Below are positions 54,376-63,861 of a stretch of DNA of 64,000 nucleotides, in pieces. Origin of the DNA: Thalassospira sp. MCCC 1A01428 (GTDB lineage: Bacteria > Pseudomonadota > Alphaproteobacteria > Rhodospirillales > Thalassospiraceae); the NCBI RefSeq assembly GCF_002115825.1, contig NZ_JFJZ01000004.1, positions 224,891 through 288,890 on the forward strand. Direction: 5' to 3'. The position numbers and the translations under genes were made by a program. How positions within the stretch are numbered: position 1 is the first letter of the stretch; each line of letters opens with the position of its first letter. Below the pieces are notes generated by a model. That model was given only the letters and a program-made list of their open reading frames with translations. It was not told the DNA's origin and did no database searches.

Positions 54376-54768
54376 TTAGCTGTGCGGGTTGGGGGCACGG
54401 CCCAGCAATGCCTTGACGCGGGCAACCACGTCGCGGGTGGAAAACGGTTTGGTCACAAAATCATCCACACCCAGTTCCAGCCCCTTGCGCCGGTCTATTT
54501 CGCGGGTGCGTGCGGTTAGCATCATGATGGGAATATGTTTTGTGGTGGTATTTTCGCGAACGGATCTGGCAACGTCGAACCCGTCCCGTCCTGGCATCAT
54601 CACATCTAGCAAAATCATGTCGGGGATATCCCGGCTGATGATGTCGATGGCACTTTGGCCGTTGGTGGCGATGCTAACGGTGAAGCCTTCCTTTTCCATC
54701 AGAAAGGCCAGGGATTCGACAATTGTTTCCTCGTCCTCCGCGATCAGGACCGTTGGTTTGTCGGTCAC
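54376..54768 (-). CDS. Stand-alone response regulator receiver
   Basis: The 130-aa protein is a single receiver domain: VLIAEDEETIVESLAFLM at the start, phosphoacceptor Asp in MILLDVMMPGRDGF near residue 52, MMLTARTREIDRRKGLELGVDDF, and Lys in VTKPFSTRD. There is no output domain. It is the first gene of the operon with the mini membrane protein and SSS-type kinase, so it is the likely phosphate acceptor of that kinase. Confidence 0.9.
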   Translation of the reverse strand: MTDKPTVLIAEDEETIVESLAFLMEKEGFTVSIATNGQSAIDIISRDIPDMILLDVMMPGRDGFDVARSVRENTTTKHIPIMMLTARTREIDRRKGLELGVDDFVTKPFSTRDVVARVKALLGRAPNPHS

Positions 54769-54889
54769 GACGTTCTCCCCGATTTTGGTTTTTTATAAAA
54801 TGGACCTTAACGTGTTCCGGTCTTTTATTTTATTCGACTTTAGGGTGTGACACTGTTGCCACGAAATCCAGTTTAATTTTGTGTGCGGC

Positions 54890-56452
54890 TTATGCCACCG
54901 GGGCGGCCGGGGCATGGGCGCGTTGCAAACAATCCACCCGCGGGCATTGCCGACAACTGATGCCAACGGGCACGGCGGCGTGGGCATCGTCCATTGGTAC
55001 CCCGTCAGCATAGACAATATCGCGGGCAAAGGCCGTATCGCAGCCGATCATGACCGAATGCACCGATTGCGGTACCCGGTAACCGCCATTGCCCGTGCGC
55101 ACGGCCCGGGCGACAAACAAATACTGGCTGGCATCGGGCAATTGCACCAGTTGCGGCACCACCCGTTCCGGCGTTAAATAGGCCTCGTGAACGGCCCATC
55201 TGGGGCAGGCACCGCCATACCGTGGTAATTGTAACCCCGAGGCGGAAAACCGTTTCGATATATTACCAGCGATATCGGTACGCAGGAAGTGAAACGGTAT
55301 GCCTTCCTCGCCGGGGCGGCGCAAGGTTGTAAGGCGATGGCAGATTTGCTCCCAACTGCCGGCAAAGCGTTGTTGCAGCATTTCGATATCATGGCGCAGT
55401 TCACGGGCTTCGGTACGGAAATTGTCATAGGGAAACAAAATTGCCGCTGCCAGATAGGAAATCAGGGCCTGTTTGGCCCGGTTTCGCGCCGCATCGCTCG
55501 TCAGGCGCGATGTGCTTAAAATGCTTTCCACGGCGTCGCTGCCTTCAAGGTGGCAAACCGCCCGTGCCGCCAAAAACCGGGCCGACGTGATGGGCAACGC
55601 ACGCGAAAACTGTAATCGTTTGTGCGCTTCATCCCATACATGGCCGTTTGCGGGTAATTCTTCGGGGCGTAAACGTTCGACCGTGACCTTGTGGCGCGAT
55701 TGCAAATGATTGATCAGGTCGGTCAGGAACAAGCCGCCAGACCGGTCAATTCCCGCACGCAATGTTTCGGCGCAATCTTCAAGTGCCGGGAAATGGTTGG
55801 CGTTGTCATATAAAAGATCGTCCACTTCCTCGGACGGGTTGGCGGCGGGCCTGCCTGCGGCACCGCGTTCAAGAAAACTGAAAATTTCGGTGGCAGATTC
55901 GGCCAGCCGTTCGGATTCACGCACCAGTGTCGCATTGAACCGGGTGCGCTGGGCCGGTGGCAGGTCGTCGTAATGGTCGAAAATTTCGGCAACGGTACGG
56001 ATTGAGGTAATGCGTGTCAGGATCGAATGGCTGGCTTCTGTCAAATACGGATCATGGCTTAACCGTTCCGACATCATGTCAACATCGTCCAGTGCGCTGC
56101 GATAGGCGCGGTACAGGGCCAAAAGTGCATTGACCATGCCTGGCCCTGCGGAAACCACATTTGAAAATTCGCTGCGATCAAGTGGTGTATCGCCAAAAAC
56201 CGGGTCTGCGGCAAGCTCGCTCAGGTCGGCCAGAACGCGATTTTCTTCCGACCCTGAAAGGGTAGACGGATGAATTTGCAGGGCTTCTGCCAAACGTAGC
56301 AGCAAGGCGCCACCAATCGCGCGCCGGTTATGTTCGATCAGATTTAAATAGGACGCCGAAATACCTGCGGCGCTGGCAAGGGCGGTTTGCGTCATGGATA
56401 TGTCTTTGCGGCGTCCGCGAATACGGTGACCAATCGGGGCTTGCCGCGCCAT
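54890..56452 (-). CDS. ScfR/RamB-type XRE transcriptional regulator
   Basis: The 520-aa regulator has an N-terminal XRE helix-turn-helix (GHRIRGRRKDISMTQTALASAAGISASYLNLIEHNRRAIGGALLLRLAEAL, about 8-60). A central IrrE/ImmA-like peptidase-type region follows. The C-terminal DUF2083 domain ends in ISCRQCPRVDCLQRA, a Cys cluster. This is the short-chain fatty acyl regulator family, related to RamB, which controls acetate or propionate genes. The start at 56452 is favoured because AAGGA lies six bases upstream; ATG 56458 would abut it. It is divergent from an ABC importer operon. Confidence 0.88.
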   Translation of the reverse strand: MARQAPIGHRIRGRRKDISMTQTALASAAGISASYLNLIEHNRRAIGGALLLRLAEALQIHPSTLSGSEENRVLADLSELAADPVFGDTPLDRSEFSNVVSAGPGMVNALLALYRAYRSALDDVDMMSERLSHDPYLTEASHSILTRITSIRTVAEIFDHYDDLPPAQRTRFNATLVRESERLAESATEIFSFLERGAAGRPAANPSEEVDDLLYDNANHFPALEDCAETLRAGIDRSGGLFLTDLINHLQSRHKVTVERLRPEELPANGHVWDEAHKRLQFSRALPITSARFLAARAVCHLEGSDAVESILSTSRLTSDAARNRAKQALISYLAAAILFPYDNFRTEARELRHDIEMLQQRFAGSWEQICHRLTTLRRPGEEGIPFHFLRTDIAGNISKRFSASGLQLPRYGGACPRWAVHEAYLTPERVVPQLVQLPDASQYLFVARAVRTGNGGYRVPQSVHSVMIGCDTAFARDIVYADGVPMDDAHAAVPVGISCRQCPRVDCLQRAHAPAAPVA

Positions 56453-56473
56453 GTGCATTCCTTATTTTTGACA

Positions 56474-56487
56474 AAATTTACAAATTT
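56474..56487. promoter_or_regulatory. AT palindrome upstream of the ScfR-type gene
   Basis: AAATTTACAAATTT contains two AAATTT palindromes two bases apart. It lies within a longer run of CAAA-type repeats (56469-56493) directly upstream of the regulator's ribosome site, in the 200-base gap to the divergent ABC operon. The T/ACAAA pattern resembles RamB-type sites, so autoregulation is possible. Confidence 0.4.
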
Positions 56488-56657
56488 TCACAACCGTTAT
56501 CCATATTTTTACAAAAAAAATGTTCTTTATCAACCTGTTGTTGATTTATTTTCTAGTCGTCCCCATTGTCTTGTCAGGTCGCATAACAAAACACCCAACA
56601 CAATCCCGGCCTTTTGCATTTCACTGAAACGCATCCCAGCAATTGGGGAGGAACCCT

Positions 56658-58022
56658 ATGTCCGAGAATAAGATCATCCGTAATGTATCGCGCCGTACCG
56701 TCTTAAAAGGGTCGGCTTTAACAACGGGTGCTGCAATTATTGGTGCAACCGCACCGATGCACTTCATTCGTAATGCCTATGCCGCTGATTCATTTCGTGG
56801 CGATCCCGGCAGCAACAAAAGCATCGTTCTTGGTTTTAACGTGCCCCAGACCGGCCCCTATGCCGATGAAGGCGCTGATGAATTGCGTGCCTATAAACTG
56901 GCGGTCAAACACCTCAATGGTGAAGGCGACGGCGGTATGCTTAATACCATGAAGCCCAACAACCTGAAGGGTAACGGTATTTTGGGCAAAAAGGTCGAGT
57001 TTGTAACGGGCGACACCCAGACCAAGTCCGACGCTGCCCGTGCATCGGCCAAGCGCATGATTGAAAAAGACAATGTCGCGATGGTAACCGGTGGGTCGTC
57101 TTCAGGGGTTGCCGTTGCCGTACAGGGCCTGTGTCAGGAAATGGGCGTTATTTTCATGGCCGGCCTGACCCATTCCAACGACACCACCGGTAAGGACAAA
57201 AAGCGTTACGGCTTCCGCCATTTCTTTAACGCTTATATGTCCGGTCAGGCGCTGGCGCCGGTTTTGAAGGATGAATATGGCAGCGATCGCAAGGCCTATC
57301 ATCTGACGGCCGATTACACCTGGGGCTGGACGCAGGAAGAATCGATCAAGGCGGCCACTGAAAATATTGGCTGGGAAACCGTCAATACTGTGCGTACGCC
57401 TGTGGGTGCGGGTGACTTCTCGCAATATATTACCCCGGTTCTTAATTCCGGTGCCGATGTCCTGATTCTGAACCATTACGGTAAGGACATGGTGAACTCG
57501 CTGACCCAGGCGGTTCAGTTTGGCCTGAAGGACAAAATGGTTAACGGCAAGAAGTTTGAAATTGTCGTGCCGCTTTATTCGCGTTTGATGGCGCAGGGTG
57601 CCGGTGATGCCGCTAAAGGCATTTTGGGAACCACCAACTGGCATTGGTCACTGACCGATGACGGGTCGCAGGCCTTTGTCAAATCCTTCGGTCAGGAATA
57701 CGGCTTCCCGCCGTCACAGGCGGCCCACACCTGCTATGTCCAGACATTGCTGTATGCAAATGCCTGTGAAATGGCCGGTACTTTTGCGCCGTGGGAAGTG
57801 ATCAAGCAGCTTGAAGGCTACGAATTTGACGGCATGGGCAATGGCCCGACGCTGTATCGTGCCGAAGATCATCAGTGCTTCAAGGATGTGCTGGTTGTGC
57901 GTGGTAAAGAAAAACCGCAAAGCAACTTTGACCTTCTTGAAGTGGTCAAGCATGTGCCGCGTGCCCAGGTGGAATATCCGGCCGATATGTTCGGCGGGGA
58001 ACTTGGCCCGTACAAGGTCTGA
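56658..58022 (+). CDS. HAAT-family ABC transporter substrate-binding protein
   Basis: The 454-aa protein has a twin-arginine leader (VSRRTVLKGSALTTGAAIIGATAP, cleavage near AYAAD). A type I periplasmic binding fold follows (IVLGFNVPQTGPYADEGADELRAYKLAV, MVTGGSSSGVAVAVQGLCQEMGVIFMAG, YHLTADYTWGWTQEESI). GGGAGGAA precedes ATG 56658. It is the first gene of a complete importer operon. Substrate is not evident: the fold is shared by amino acid, amide, urea and carboxylate importers. The adjacent ScfR-type regulator hints at a short-chain acid or derived compound. Confidence 0.88.
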   Translation: MSENKIIRNVSRRTVLKGSALTTGAAIIGATAPMHFIRNAYAADSFRGDPGSNKSIVLGFNVPQTGPYADEGADELRAYKLAVKHLNGEGDGGMLNTMKPNNLKGNGILGKKVEFVTGDTQTKSDAARASAKRMIEKDNVAMVTGGSSSGVAVAVQGLCQEMGVIFMAGLTHSNDTTGKDKKRYGFRHFFNAYMSGQALAPVLKDEYGSDRKAYHLTADYTWGWTQEESIKAATENIGWETVNTVRTPVGAGDFSQYITPVLNSGADVLILNHYGKDMVNSLTQAVQFGLKDKMVNGKKFEIVVPLYSRLMAQGAGDAAKGILGTTNWHWSLTDDGSQAFVKSFGQEYGFPPSQAAHTCYVQTLLYANACEMAGTFAPWEVIKQLEGYEFDGMGNGPTLYRAEDHQCFKDVLVVRGKEKPQSNFDLLEVVKHVPRAQVEYPADMFGGELGPYKV

Positions 58023-58136
58023 TTTTCGCTGCATTCCTTTGGTGCCGGGGCGTTCCCGGCACCATTGCCTTCCCTGAGGGGCCGGTTTCCCTGCGGCCCC
58101 GAAAATATCCTGTATAGTTTCGGCGGCGGATAGCTC

Positions 58137-59153
58137 ATGGACGCGATTTTTCTGCAAATCCTGAACGGATTGGACAAGGGCGGGGCCTATGCCCTGATTG
58201 CCCTGGGTCTGACGCTGGTTTTCGGCACATTGGGTGTTGTCAACTTTGCCCACGGCGCGATCTTTATGGTCGGCGCATTTTGTGCTGTGACGATGGAAAA
58301 AATCCTGACCCTTTCGGTCAAGGTCAAGGACCCGTCAGTTACGTTTTTCGATGCCTATAAGGAAACCCCTTATCTGGAACTTTGGTTTGGCAATACCGGG
58401 TCGGCGATTATCGACTGGGTGGTGCCGATTTCCATTGTCGTTTCCATCCCGGTAATGCTGGGACTGGGTATTCTTATGGAACGCAGCCTAATCCGTTATT
58501 TTTACAAGCGCTCCCACGCAGAACAGATTCTGGTGACATTTGGCCTGGCGATTGTGTTGCAGGAACTGGTGAAAACCTTTTTCGGGGCAAACCCCATTCC
58601 GGTCAGTGCGCCCGATATCGTGGCCGGGTCCGCCGCGATTGGCAGCTGGATCGGCCTTGGCGATGCGGTGGTTTATCCGTGGTGGCGGCTGATCTATTTG
58701 CTGTTTTCTGTGGTTATTATTTCGGCGGTGTTCTCGTTTCTTAACTTTACCACCTACGGCATGGTGGTGCGTGCCGGCATGGCAGACCGCGAAACGGTTG
58801 AATTGCTGGGCATCGATATTGAACGCCGCTTTACCATTGTGTTTGGTCTGGCCGCGGTTGTCGCGGGCCTGGCCGGGGTGATGTATACGCCGGTTCTACC
58901 GCCCGATTACCATCAGGGCATGGATTTCCTTGTGCTGTCGTTTGTGGTTGTGGTCGTTGGCGGTATGGGGTCGTTGCGCGGGGCGGTTGCCGCCGGGTTC
59001 CTGCTGGGGATTTTGCAGTCCTTTTCCTCGATGACCGAGGTTAAATCGATCATTCCGGGCATTGACCAGATTATTATTTACCTTGTCGCCGTGATTATCC
59101 TGCTGACCCGTCCGCGTGGACTGATGGGCCGCCGGGGCGTGATGGAGAACTGA
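58137..59153 (+). CDS. HAAT-family ABC transporter permease (LivH type)
   Basis: The 338-aa permease starts with [38 protein letters not shown], the LivH signature. [21 protein letters not shown] and [26 protein letters not shown] follow. A 40-residue insert near residues 60-95 is longer than in most LivH proteins. It would form the pore with the next gene, which starts two bases after its stop. Confidence 0.9.
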   Translation: MDAIFLQILNGLDKGGAYALIALGLTLVFGTLGVVNFAHGAIFMVGAFCAVTMEKILTLSVKVKDPSVTFFDAYKETPYLELWFGNTGSAIIDWVVPISIVVSIPVMLGLGILMERSLIRYFYKRSHAEQILVTFGLAIVLQELVKTFFGANPIPVSAPDIVAGSAAIGSWIGLGDAVVYPWWRLIYLLFSVVIISAVFSFLNFTTYGMVVRAGMADRETVELLGIDIERRFTIVFGLAAVVAGLAGVMYTPVLPPDYHQGMDFLVLSFVVVVVGGMGSLRGAVAAGFLLGILQSFSSMTEVKSIIPGIDQIIIYLVAVIILLTRPRGLMGRRGVMEN

Positions 59154-59154
59154 T

Positions 59155-60321
59155 ATGTCAAACACGCAAATCGCTACCCCGCGGCAGGAACTGCTTTATA
59201 TGGTTGTGCTGTCGGCGGTGGTGCTGACCATGCCGTTGTGGTTGCAGCCCTTCGGGGCGGCTTACCCCGACCTGATGCAAAAATTCATGATCTTTGGCAT
59301 CTTTGCCATTGGCTATAACATTCTGTTTGGTCTGACCGGCTATTTGTCCTTTGGTCACGCGGCTTTTCTGGGCGTCGGGTCTTATACGGCGGTCTGGTCG
59401 TTCAAGCTTTTATCGATGAATGTGGTTCCGGCGATTATCTTTGCGACATTGCTGGCAGGGCTGTTTGCCTGGCTGATCGGCTTTGTCTCGCTGCGCCGTT
59501 CGGGCATTTATTTTTCGATCCTGACGCTGGCCTTTGCCCAGATGTCCTATAACCTGGCCTATTCGGTACTGACACCCATTACCAATGGCGAAACCGGCCT
59601 GCAATTAAACCAGGCCGACCCCCGCGTGATTGACCGCATGGCCGGAATCGAAGCCACATCGGGCCTGCCAAACACCAATTTGTTTGGCTTGCAGGGCACG
59701 GGGTATAGCGGGTTTTACATTTGCGCGGTTATTCTGATCCTGGCGTTTTTTGTTTCTCTGCGAATCTTTCATTCGCCGTTTGGCATGAAGTTACGCGCAA
59801 TTAAATCCAACCAGACCCGCATGTCCTATACCGGTTACAACACCCGGCCCTATTTGCTGACGGCCTTTATCATTTCGGGCATGTATGCCGGGCTGGCAGG
59901 CTCGCTTCTGGCGATGACCGACCCGTTGGCCGGGGCTGAACGGATGCAATGGACGGCATCGGGTGAGGTGGTGTTAATGACCATTTTCGGCGGGGCCGGT
60001 ACGTTGATTGGTCCGCTTCTGGGCACCGGGATCATCAAGTATCTTGAAAACATCTTTTCGGCTTTCAACGATACCGTTTTGCACAACATGTTTTCGTTCT
60101 TGCCCGACTGGCTTAACAACATTCTTACCGCCATTATCAGCCCGTTTGTCGGGGAAGGCTGGCAGTTATTGCTGGGTATTGTCTTTATGCTGATTGTGAT
60201 TTTCCTGCCCGGTGGCCTGATGGAAGGATATGGCAAAGTCAGCCGTATGATCCGCGAACGGGGTCAAAAAAACGTCGATGATGGATCGTCTGACAAACAA
60301 CATTCCACCGGGGAGGTCTGA
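59155..60321 (+). CDS. HAAT-family ABC transporter permease (LivM type)
   Basis: The 388-aa protein has about ten helices with [27 protein letters not shown] near residue 60, [21 protein letters not shown] near 118 and [23 protein letters not shown], all LivM-type. A periplasmic loop of about 45 residues ([10 protein letters not shown] region) is distinctive. The polar C-terminus is cytoplasmic. The next gene starts four bases after its stop. Confidence 0.9.
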   Translation: MSNTQIATPRQELLYMVVLSAVVLTMPLWLQPFGAAYPDLMQKFMIFGIFAIGYNILFGLTGYLSFGHAAFLGVGSYTAVWSFKLLSMNVVPAIIFATLLAGLFAWLIGFVSLRRSGIYFSILTLAFAQMSYNLAYSVLTPITNGETGLQLNQADPRVIDRMAGIEATSGLPNTNLFGLQGTGYSGFYICAVILILAFFVSLRIFHSPFGMKLRAIKSNQTRMSYTGYNTRPYLLTAFIISGMYAGLAGSLLAMTDPLAGAERMQWTASGEVVLMTIFGGAGTLIGPLLGTGIIKYLENIFSAFNDTVLHNMFSFLPDWLNNILTAIISPFVGEGWQLLLGIVFMLIVIFLPGGLMEGYGKVSRMIRERGQKNVDDGSSDKQHSTGEV

Positions 60322-60324
60322 TCA

Positions 60325-61086
60325 ATGGGTAATGTCATTCTTGATGTCACCGACGTCAGCAAGTCTTTTGGTGGTTTGCAAGCGCTTAGCAACATTAATT
60401 TACGGATCGAGGAAGGCACGGTTCATGCCATTATCGGCCCGAACGGGGCCGGGAAATCGACCTTTTTAAACGTGATCGTCGGCCGGCTTGCGCCCAGTCG
60501 CGGGCGGGTGTTGCTAGGCGATCAGGTTTTGACCGGCAAGCAACCTCACGAAATTAATCAGCTGGGGGTGGCGCGGGTGTTTCAAACACCCGAAATTTTC
60601 CCGGATCTGACGCTTTTGCAAAACATCATGATCCCGGCCTTTGCCAAGCGCGACGGCCAGTTCAGTTTTGGCATTTTCAAAAGCCTGTTTGCCGAACGCG
60701 GCATTCGCGAGGAGGCCGAACATATCCTTGAAGATGTTGGCCTGATTGCGGATCGAAATAAAATTGCCGGGTCGATGTCGCGCGGGGATAAACGCCGCCT
60801 GGAACTTGCCATGTGCCTGATTCAGGATCCGAAGCTGTTTTTGCTTGATGAACCAACAGCGGGCATGTCGCGCCATGATACCAACAGCACAATCGAATTG
60901 CTGCAACGGATCAAGGAACGCGGCATGACCAAGATCATTATTGAACACGACATGCATGTGGTGTTCAGCCTGGCCGACCGCATCAGCGTTCTGGCCCAAG
61001 GGGCGATTATTGCCGAAGGCACGCCCGAAGAAGTGCGTAATGATCCCAAGGTTAAAGAAGCCTATCTCGGAGGAGAAACCCTATGA
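60325..61086 (+). CDS. HAAT-family ABC transporter ATPase (LivG type)
   Basis: The 253-aa ATPase has Walker A GPNGAGKS near residue 40. The signature reads SMSRGDKRRLELAMCL in place of LSGGQ. Walker B is LFLLDEPTAGMSRHD, with IIEHDMHVVFSLADRISVL as the switch. A substituted signature is common in one ATPase of such heterodimers. It overlaps the next ATPase gene by four bases. Confidence 0.92.
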   Translation: MGNVILDVTDVSKSFGGLQALSNINLRIEEGTVHAIIGPNGAGKSTFLNVIVGRLAPSRGRVLLGDQVLTGKQPHEINQLGVARVFQTPEIFPDLTLLQNIMIPAFAKRDGQFSFGIFKSLFAERGIREEAEHILEDVGLIADRNKIAGSMSRGDKRRLELAMCLIQDPKLFLLDEPTAGMSRHDTNSTIELLQRIKERGMTKIIIEHDMHVVFSLADRISVLAQGAIIAEGTPEEVRNDPKVKEAYLGGETL

Positions 61087-61838
61087 ATGCACAGGTGCCA
61101 AAAACCAAGCCGGTTCCTGCACGCGGGTCGTCTCCGGCATTTTTCTCGGTATGGGATATTCACGCCTATTACGGCGAAAGCTATATCGTGCAGGGTGTCA
61201 GTTTTGATATCCGCGAAGGCGAAATTGTTGCCCTTTTAGGGCGCAACGGGGCGGGTAAAACATCCACCCTGCGTACCCTTGCGCGGATGTCCAACCCCGA
61301 ACTGAAACATGGGGAAATCTGGCTGGACCATCAACCGCTTCATGAAATGAAATCGTGGCAGGCGGCGCGCATCGGCCTGCAACTGGTGCCCGAAGACCGC
61401 AGCATCATTCCTGGCCTGACGGTGGAGCAAAATCTGGAACTTGCCCAGATCGCCCCGCCACATGGCTGGAGCATCCAGCGTATTTACGAACTGTTTCCCC
61501 GCCTGGGTGAGCGGCGCTTGCAGGAAGCAATTACGCTTTCAGGGGGCGAGCAGCAGATGCTGGCGATTGGTCGCGCACTTGCGCGGGACATCAAGATTTT
61601 ACTGCTTGATGAACCATACGAAGGCCTGGCCCCGGTGATTGTGCAGGAAATTGAAAAAACCCTGCAAAGTGTCAAGGAGCTGGGGATTACCACCATCATT
61701 GTTGAACAAAATGCCATTGCCGCCCTGAAACTGGCGGACCGGGCCATTATTATGGATGCCGGGCAGGTGGTGTTTGATGGCACTTCGCAAGAGGTGCTGG
61801 ATGACCCTGATTTGCGTGATCAGTATTTGGCGATCTAG
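61083..61838 (+). CDS. HAAT-family ABC transporter ATPase (LivF type)
   Basis: The 251-aa ATPase has Walker A GRNGAGKT near residue 53, signature TLSGGEQQMLAIGRAL, and Walker B ILLLDEPYEGLAPVI. An N-terminal extension of about 20 residues precedes the domain. The ATGA overlap couples its translation to the LivG-type gene. It completes the five-gene importer and is followed by a terminator. Confidence 0.92.
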   Translation: MNAQVPKTKPVPARGSSPAFFSVWDIHAYYGESYIVQGVSFDIREGEIVALLGRNGAGKTSTLRTLARMSNPELKHGEIWLDHQPLHEMKSWQAARIGLQLVPEDRSIIPGLTVEQNLELAQIAPPHGWSIQRIYELFPRLGERRLQEAITLSGGEQQMLAIGRALARDIKILLLDEPYEGLAPVIVQEIEKTLQSVKELGITTIIVEQNAIAALKLADRAIIMDAGQVVFDGTSQEVLDDPDLRDQYLAI

Positions 61839-61889
61839 GCATCACCCGAAAAAAAATACCCGGTTTGGGGAGCCCGCAAACGCGGTAAG

Positions 61890-61925
61890 GGAGCAAGTGT
61901 CGGGGGACGCTTGCTCCTTTTTTTG
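61890..61925 (+). terminator. Terminator of the ABC importer operon
   Basis: GGAGCAAG (61890-61897) pairs with CTTGCTCC (61910-61917) and is followed by eight T-rich bases. Confidence 0.85.
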
Positions 61926-62021
61926 TGTTGAGGTGTTCGTTAGTGATGCCGTGGCCGTGACGGGGTTTCTTACACCGGTGGCGCGGATGTTGTGTCATTG
62001 TGGCACCATAACGCGCTGGTT

Positions 62022-62279
62022 CTAGTATGGCATATGGTTGTGCCCGGTTTTGCAAACACGTTCGATTTCATCACGTGACAGGCCAATATCGTGCAGGATA
62101 TGGGCCGGGGCGCGCTGTAACCATGCGATGTCGCGTGCGACCTTGCGCCGTTTCACCCATTGGCCAAGCAAAAAAAGAAGCCAGCCCTGAAGGGATACGG
62201 TGCCGCGCGCATCGACACCGGATGGCATGGTACGGTGAGTATCAAAGTGATGGGGTGTGGTTGGCATGTATCCAGACAT
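62022..62279 (-). CDS. DUF1127-family protein, 85 aa
   Basis: The C-terminal part has WLLFLLGQWVKRRKVARDIAWLQRAPAHILHDIGLSRDEI, the DUF1127 pattern of a basic helix then 'L.DIGLSR.EI'. The start at 62279 is set by GGGAG eight bases upstream; longer frames run into the divergent Lrp gene. Small DUF1127 proteins, some RNA-binding, affect stress responses, phosphate/carbon metabolism and motility in other Alphaproteobacteria. This one carries a longer polar N-terminus than the minimal form. Confidence 0.78.
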   Translation of the reverse strand: MSGYMPTTPHHFDTHRTMPSGVDARGTVSLQGWLLFLLGQWVKRRKVARDIAWLQRAPAHILHDIGLSRDEIERVCKTGHNHMPY

Positions 62280-62485
62280 GATGCTGGCTCCCAGTTTGCT
62301 AATGAAGGATCGGAACCATGTCCGAACCAGCATCATATTAGGATTTCGCAGGTGCGAAGAGGGCGCAAACCTGTGCTTTTTGCGCGGAAAATTCGCAAAT
62401 TTCAGGAAAAAACGATTTCTTTTCGCGCCTGTCTTCGGCCATTGTTTGCCCGAGCAGGAAACACTGGTGCCGGGGGTATGCCATC

Positions 62486-62923
62486 GTGGCGGAGCTGGAT
62501 AAATTTGATCGCCGATTGCTGGAATTGTTGCAGGAAAATGCCCGGTTAACAGGGAGTGAACTGGGCCGGCAGGTCGGGTTATCGTCGGCGGCATGTTTGC
62601 GCCGGGTGCAACGTTTGCGTGAAAGCGGCGTTATTGAGCGCGACATCGCCGTTGTCAATCCGCGTGTGTTTGGCAAACGCATGACCGTGGTGGTTTTAAT
62701 TACCCTGAATAATGACCGGCCCGACCGGTATAATTTGTTGCGTGCCGAGTTGGAAAAAGCGCCGGAAATTGTGCAATGCGACCATGTGACGGGCGCGCAT
62801 GATATTGTTTTGCGTGTGAAAGTCGCCGATATGGAAGACTATAGTGCCTTTGTCGATCGGGTTTTGGTCAAACCCTATATCAAGCGCTATGAAAGTCTCG
62901 CCGTGTTGGGGGCTATCAAGTAA
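62486..62923 (+). CDS. Lrp/AsnC-family transcriptional regulator
   Basis: The 145-aa protein has an N-terminal helix-turn-helix (LDKFDRRLLELLQENARLTGSELGRQVGLSSAACLRRVQRLRESGVI) and a C-terminal RAM ligand domain (about 65-140; VTGAHDIVLRVKVADMEDY). The start is GTG at 62486, with GGGGGT ten bases upstream. It lies opposite the DUF1127 gene with a 206-base gap. No amino acid metabolism gene is adjacent, so its target is open. Confidence 0.92.
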   Translation: MAELDKFDRRLLELLQENARLTGSELGRQVGLSSAACLRRVQRLRESGVIERDIAVVNPRVFGKRMTVVVLITLNNDRPDRYNLLRAELEKAPEIVQCDHVTGAHDIVLRVKVADMEDYSAFVDRVLVKPYIKRYESLAVLGAIK

Positions 62924-62974
62924 CACGCTGTTTGCCAAAGCGAACTTCGAGACGGATCAGCAGGGGCATAGAGT

Positions 62975-63019
62975 CAGACAAACCCGGCAGGCTGAACGAT
63001 TACCTGCCGGGTTTGTCTG
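62975..63019. terminator. Two-way terminator between the Lrp and cytochrome b genes
   Basis: Seventeen-base arms (62975-62991 and 63003-63019), with core CAAACCCGGCAGG and CCTGCCGGGTTTG, are perfectly complementary around an 11-base loop. It lies between convergent genes. Confidence 0.85.
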
Positions 63020-63040
63020 AGGGAATTTGGTTATCGGTGA

Positions 63041-63580
63041 TTAGCGAATGTCGTTTTGGTGACCGATGCGTTTGCGGCCTGTAACCATTGCGCGCACCAG
63101 ATTTTCGCGGTGGTGATAACTGGCAATGATAACCCCGGCCAAATGGCCAATGACCAGTGTTAGCAGGCAATTTGCCAGAAATTCATGGACATTCTGGACC
63201 CAGCGAACACCCCAATAGGCATCAGTGGTTTGCATCCAGCCGGTGGTGGCGACCAGCGCCATACAGGCCAGCAGGGCAATAATCATGGCTGCACCGGCCG
63301 GGTTATGCCCCAGATAGCGTTCAGCCTTGCCCCCGGGGATGGCGCGTAAATAATCCAGCGTTGTTTTGGGGCCGCGCACAAACTGGCTGAAACGGGCGTA
63401 ATGCGGCCCGAACAGCCCCCAGAAAAGGCGAAAGCCAATCAGGGCGGCAGCTGTGTAACCGGCCCATTCATGCAGGTTTTTAATCACGTCGGCGGAAAGC
63501 CAGGCCACCGCAAAACATGTGACCAGGCTCCAGTGAAAAATACGAACCAGTGGGTCCCAGACTTTAACGGTGGCTGCCAT
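63041..63580 (-). CDS. Cytochrome b561-like membrane protein
   Basis: The 179-aa protein has four membrane helices with histidines placed to hold haem b: RIFHWSL near residue 15, LHEWAGY near 36, VHEFLANCLL near 130 and VIGHLAGVI near 145. It is the prokaryotic cytochrome b561 / Ni-Fe hydrogenase-type b family, which moves electrons across the membrane. The ATG at 63580 lies two bases after the PepSY-type gene, a common pairing. Confidence 0.88.
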   Translation of the reverse strand: MAATVKVWDPLVRIFHWSLVTCFAVAWLSADVIKNLHEWAGYTAAALIGFRLFWGLFGPHYARFSQFVRGPKTTLDYLRAIPGGKAERYLGHNPAGAAMIIALLACMALVATTGWMQTTDAYWGVRWVQNVHEFLANCLLTLVIGHLAGVIIASYHHRENLVRAMVTGRKRIGHQNDIR

Positions 63581-63582
63581 GA

Positions 63583-63861
63583 TCAACCCTCGTCTTTTTT
63601 GTCGATGGCGGTCAGCGTCGAGGGATCAAAGAATGTTTCAACACGCTTGCCATTTTCATCAAGCGCATAAACTTCGTAGCAGCCATCTTCGGTTTTGATC
63701 TGTTTGACCTTCCAGCCCTGGTTTTCCAGTTTGGTTTGCAAGGCGTCGGGTTTTTGCCACTGGTCCATGGGGGTGTTGCAGCTGATTTCGTCAGCAGACG
63801 CAACGGAGGGCAAAAAGCCGTAGGTTGACAGGGCAAGTACAGCGGCGAGGATTTTCAGCAT
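63583..63861 (-). CDS. Periplasmic PepSY-like protein
   Basis: From ATG 63861, after AAGGA, the product is 92 aa. It has a signal peptide (LKILAAVLALSTYGFLPSVASA) and a mature part with ENQGWKVKQIKTEDGCYEVYALDENGKRVETFFDPSTL, the PepSY fold. It contains two Cys (SCNTP and DGCYE) that could form a disulfide. It precedes and is tightly coupled to the cytochrome b gene. The pair probably acts as a membrane electron-transfer unit with a periplasmic partner. Confidence 0.82.
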   Translation of the reverse strand: MLKILAAVLALSTYGFLPSVASADEISCNTPMDQWQKPDALQTKLENQGWKVKQIKTEDGCYEVYALDENGKRVETFFDPSTLTAIDKKDEG

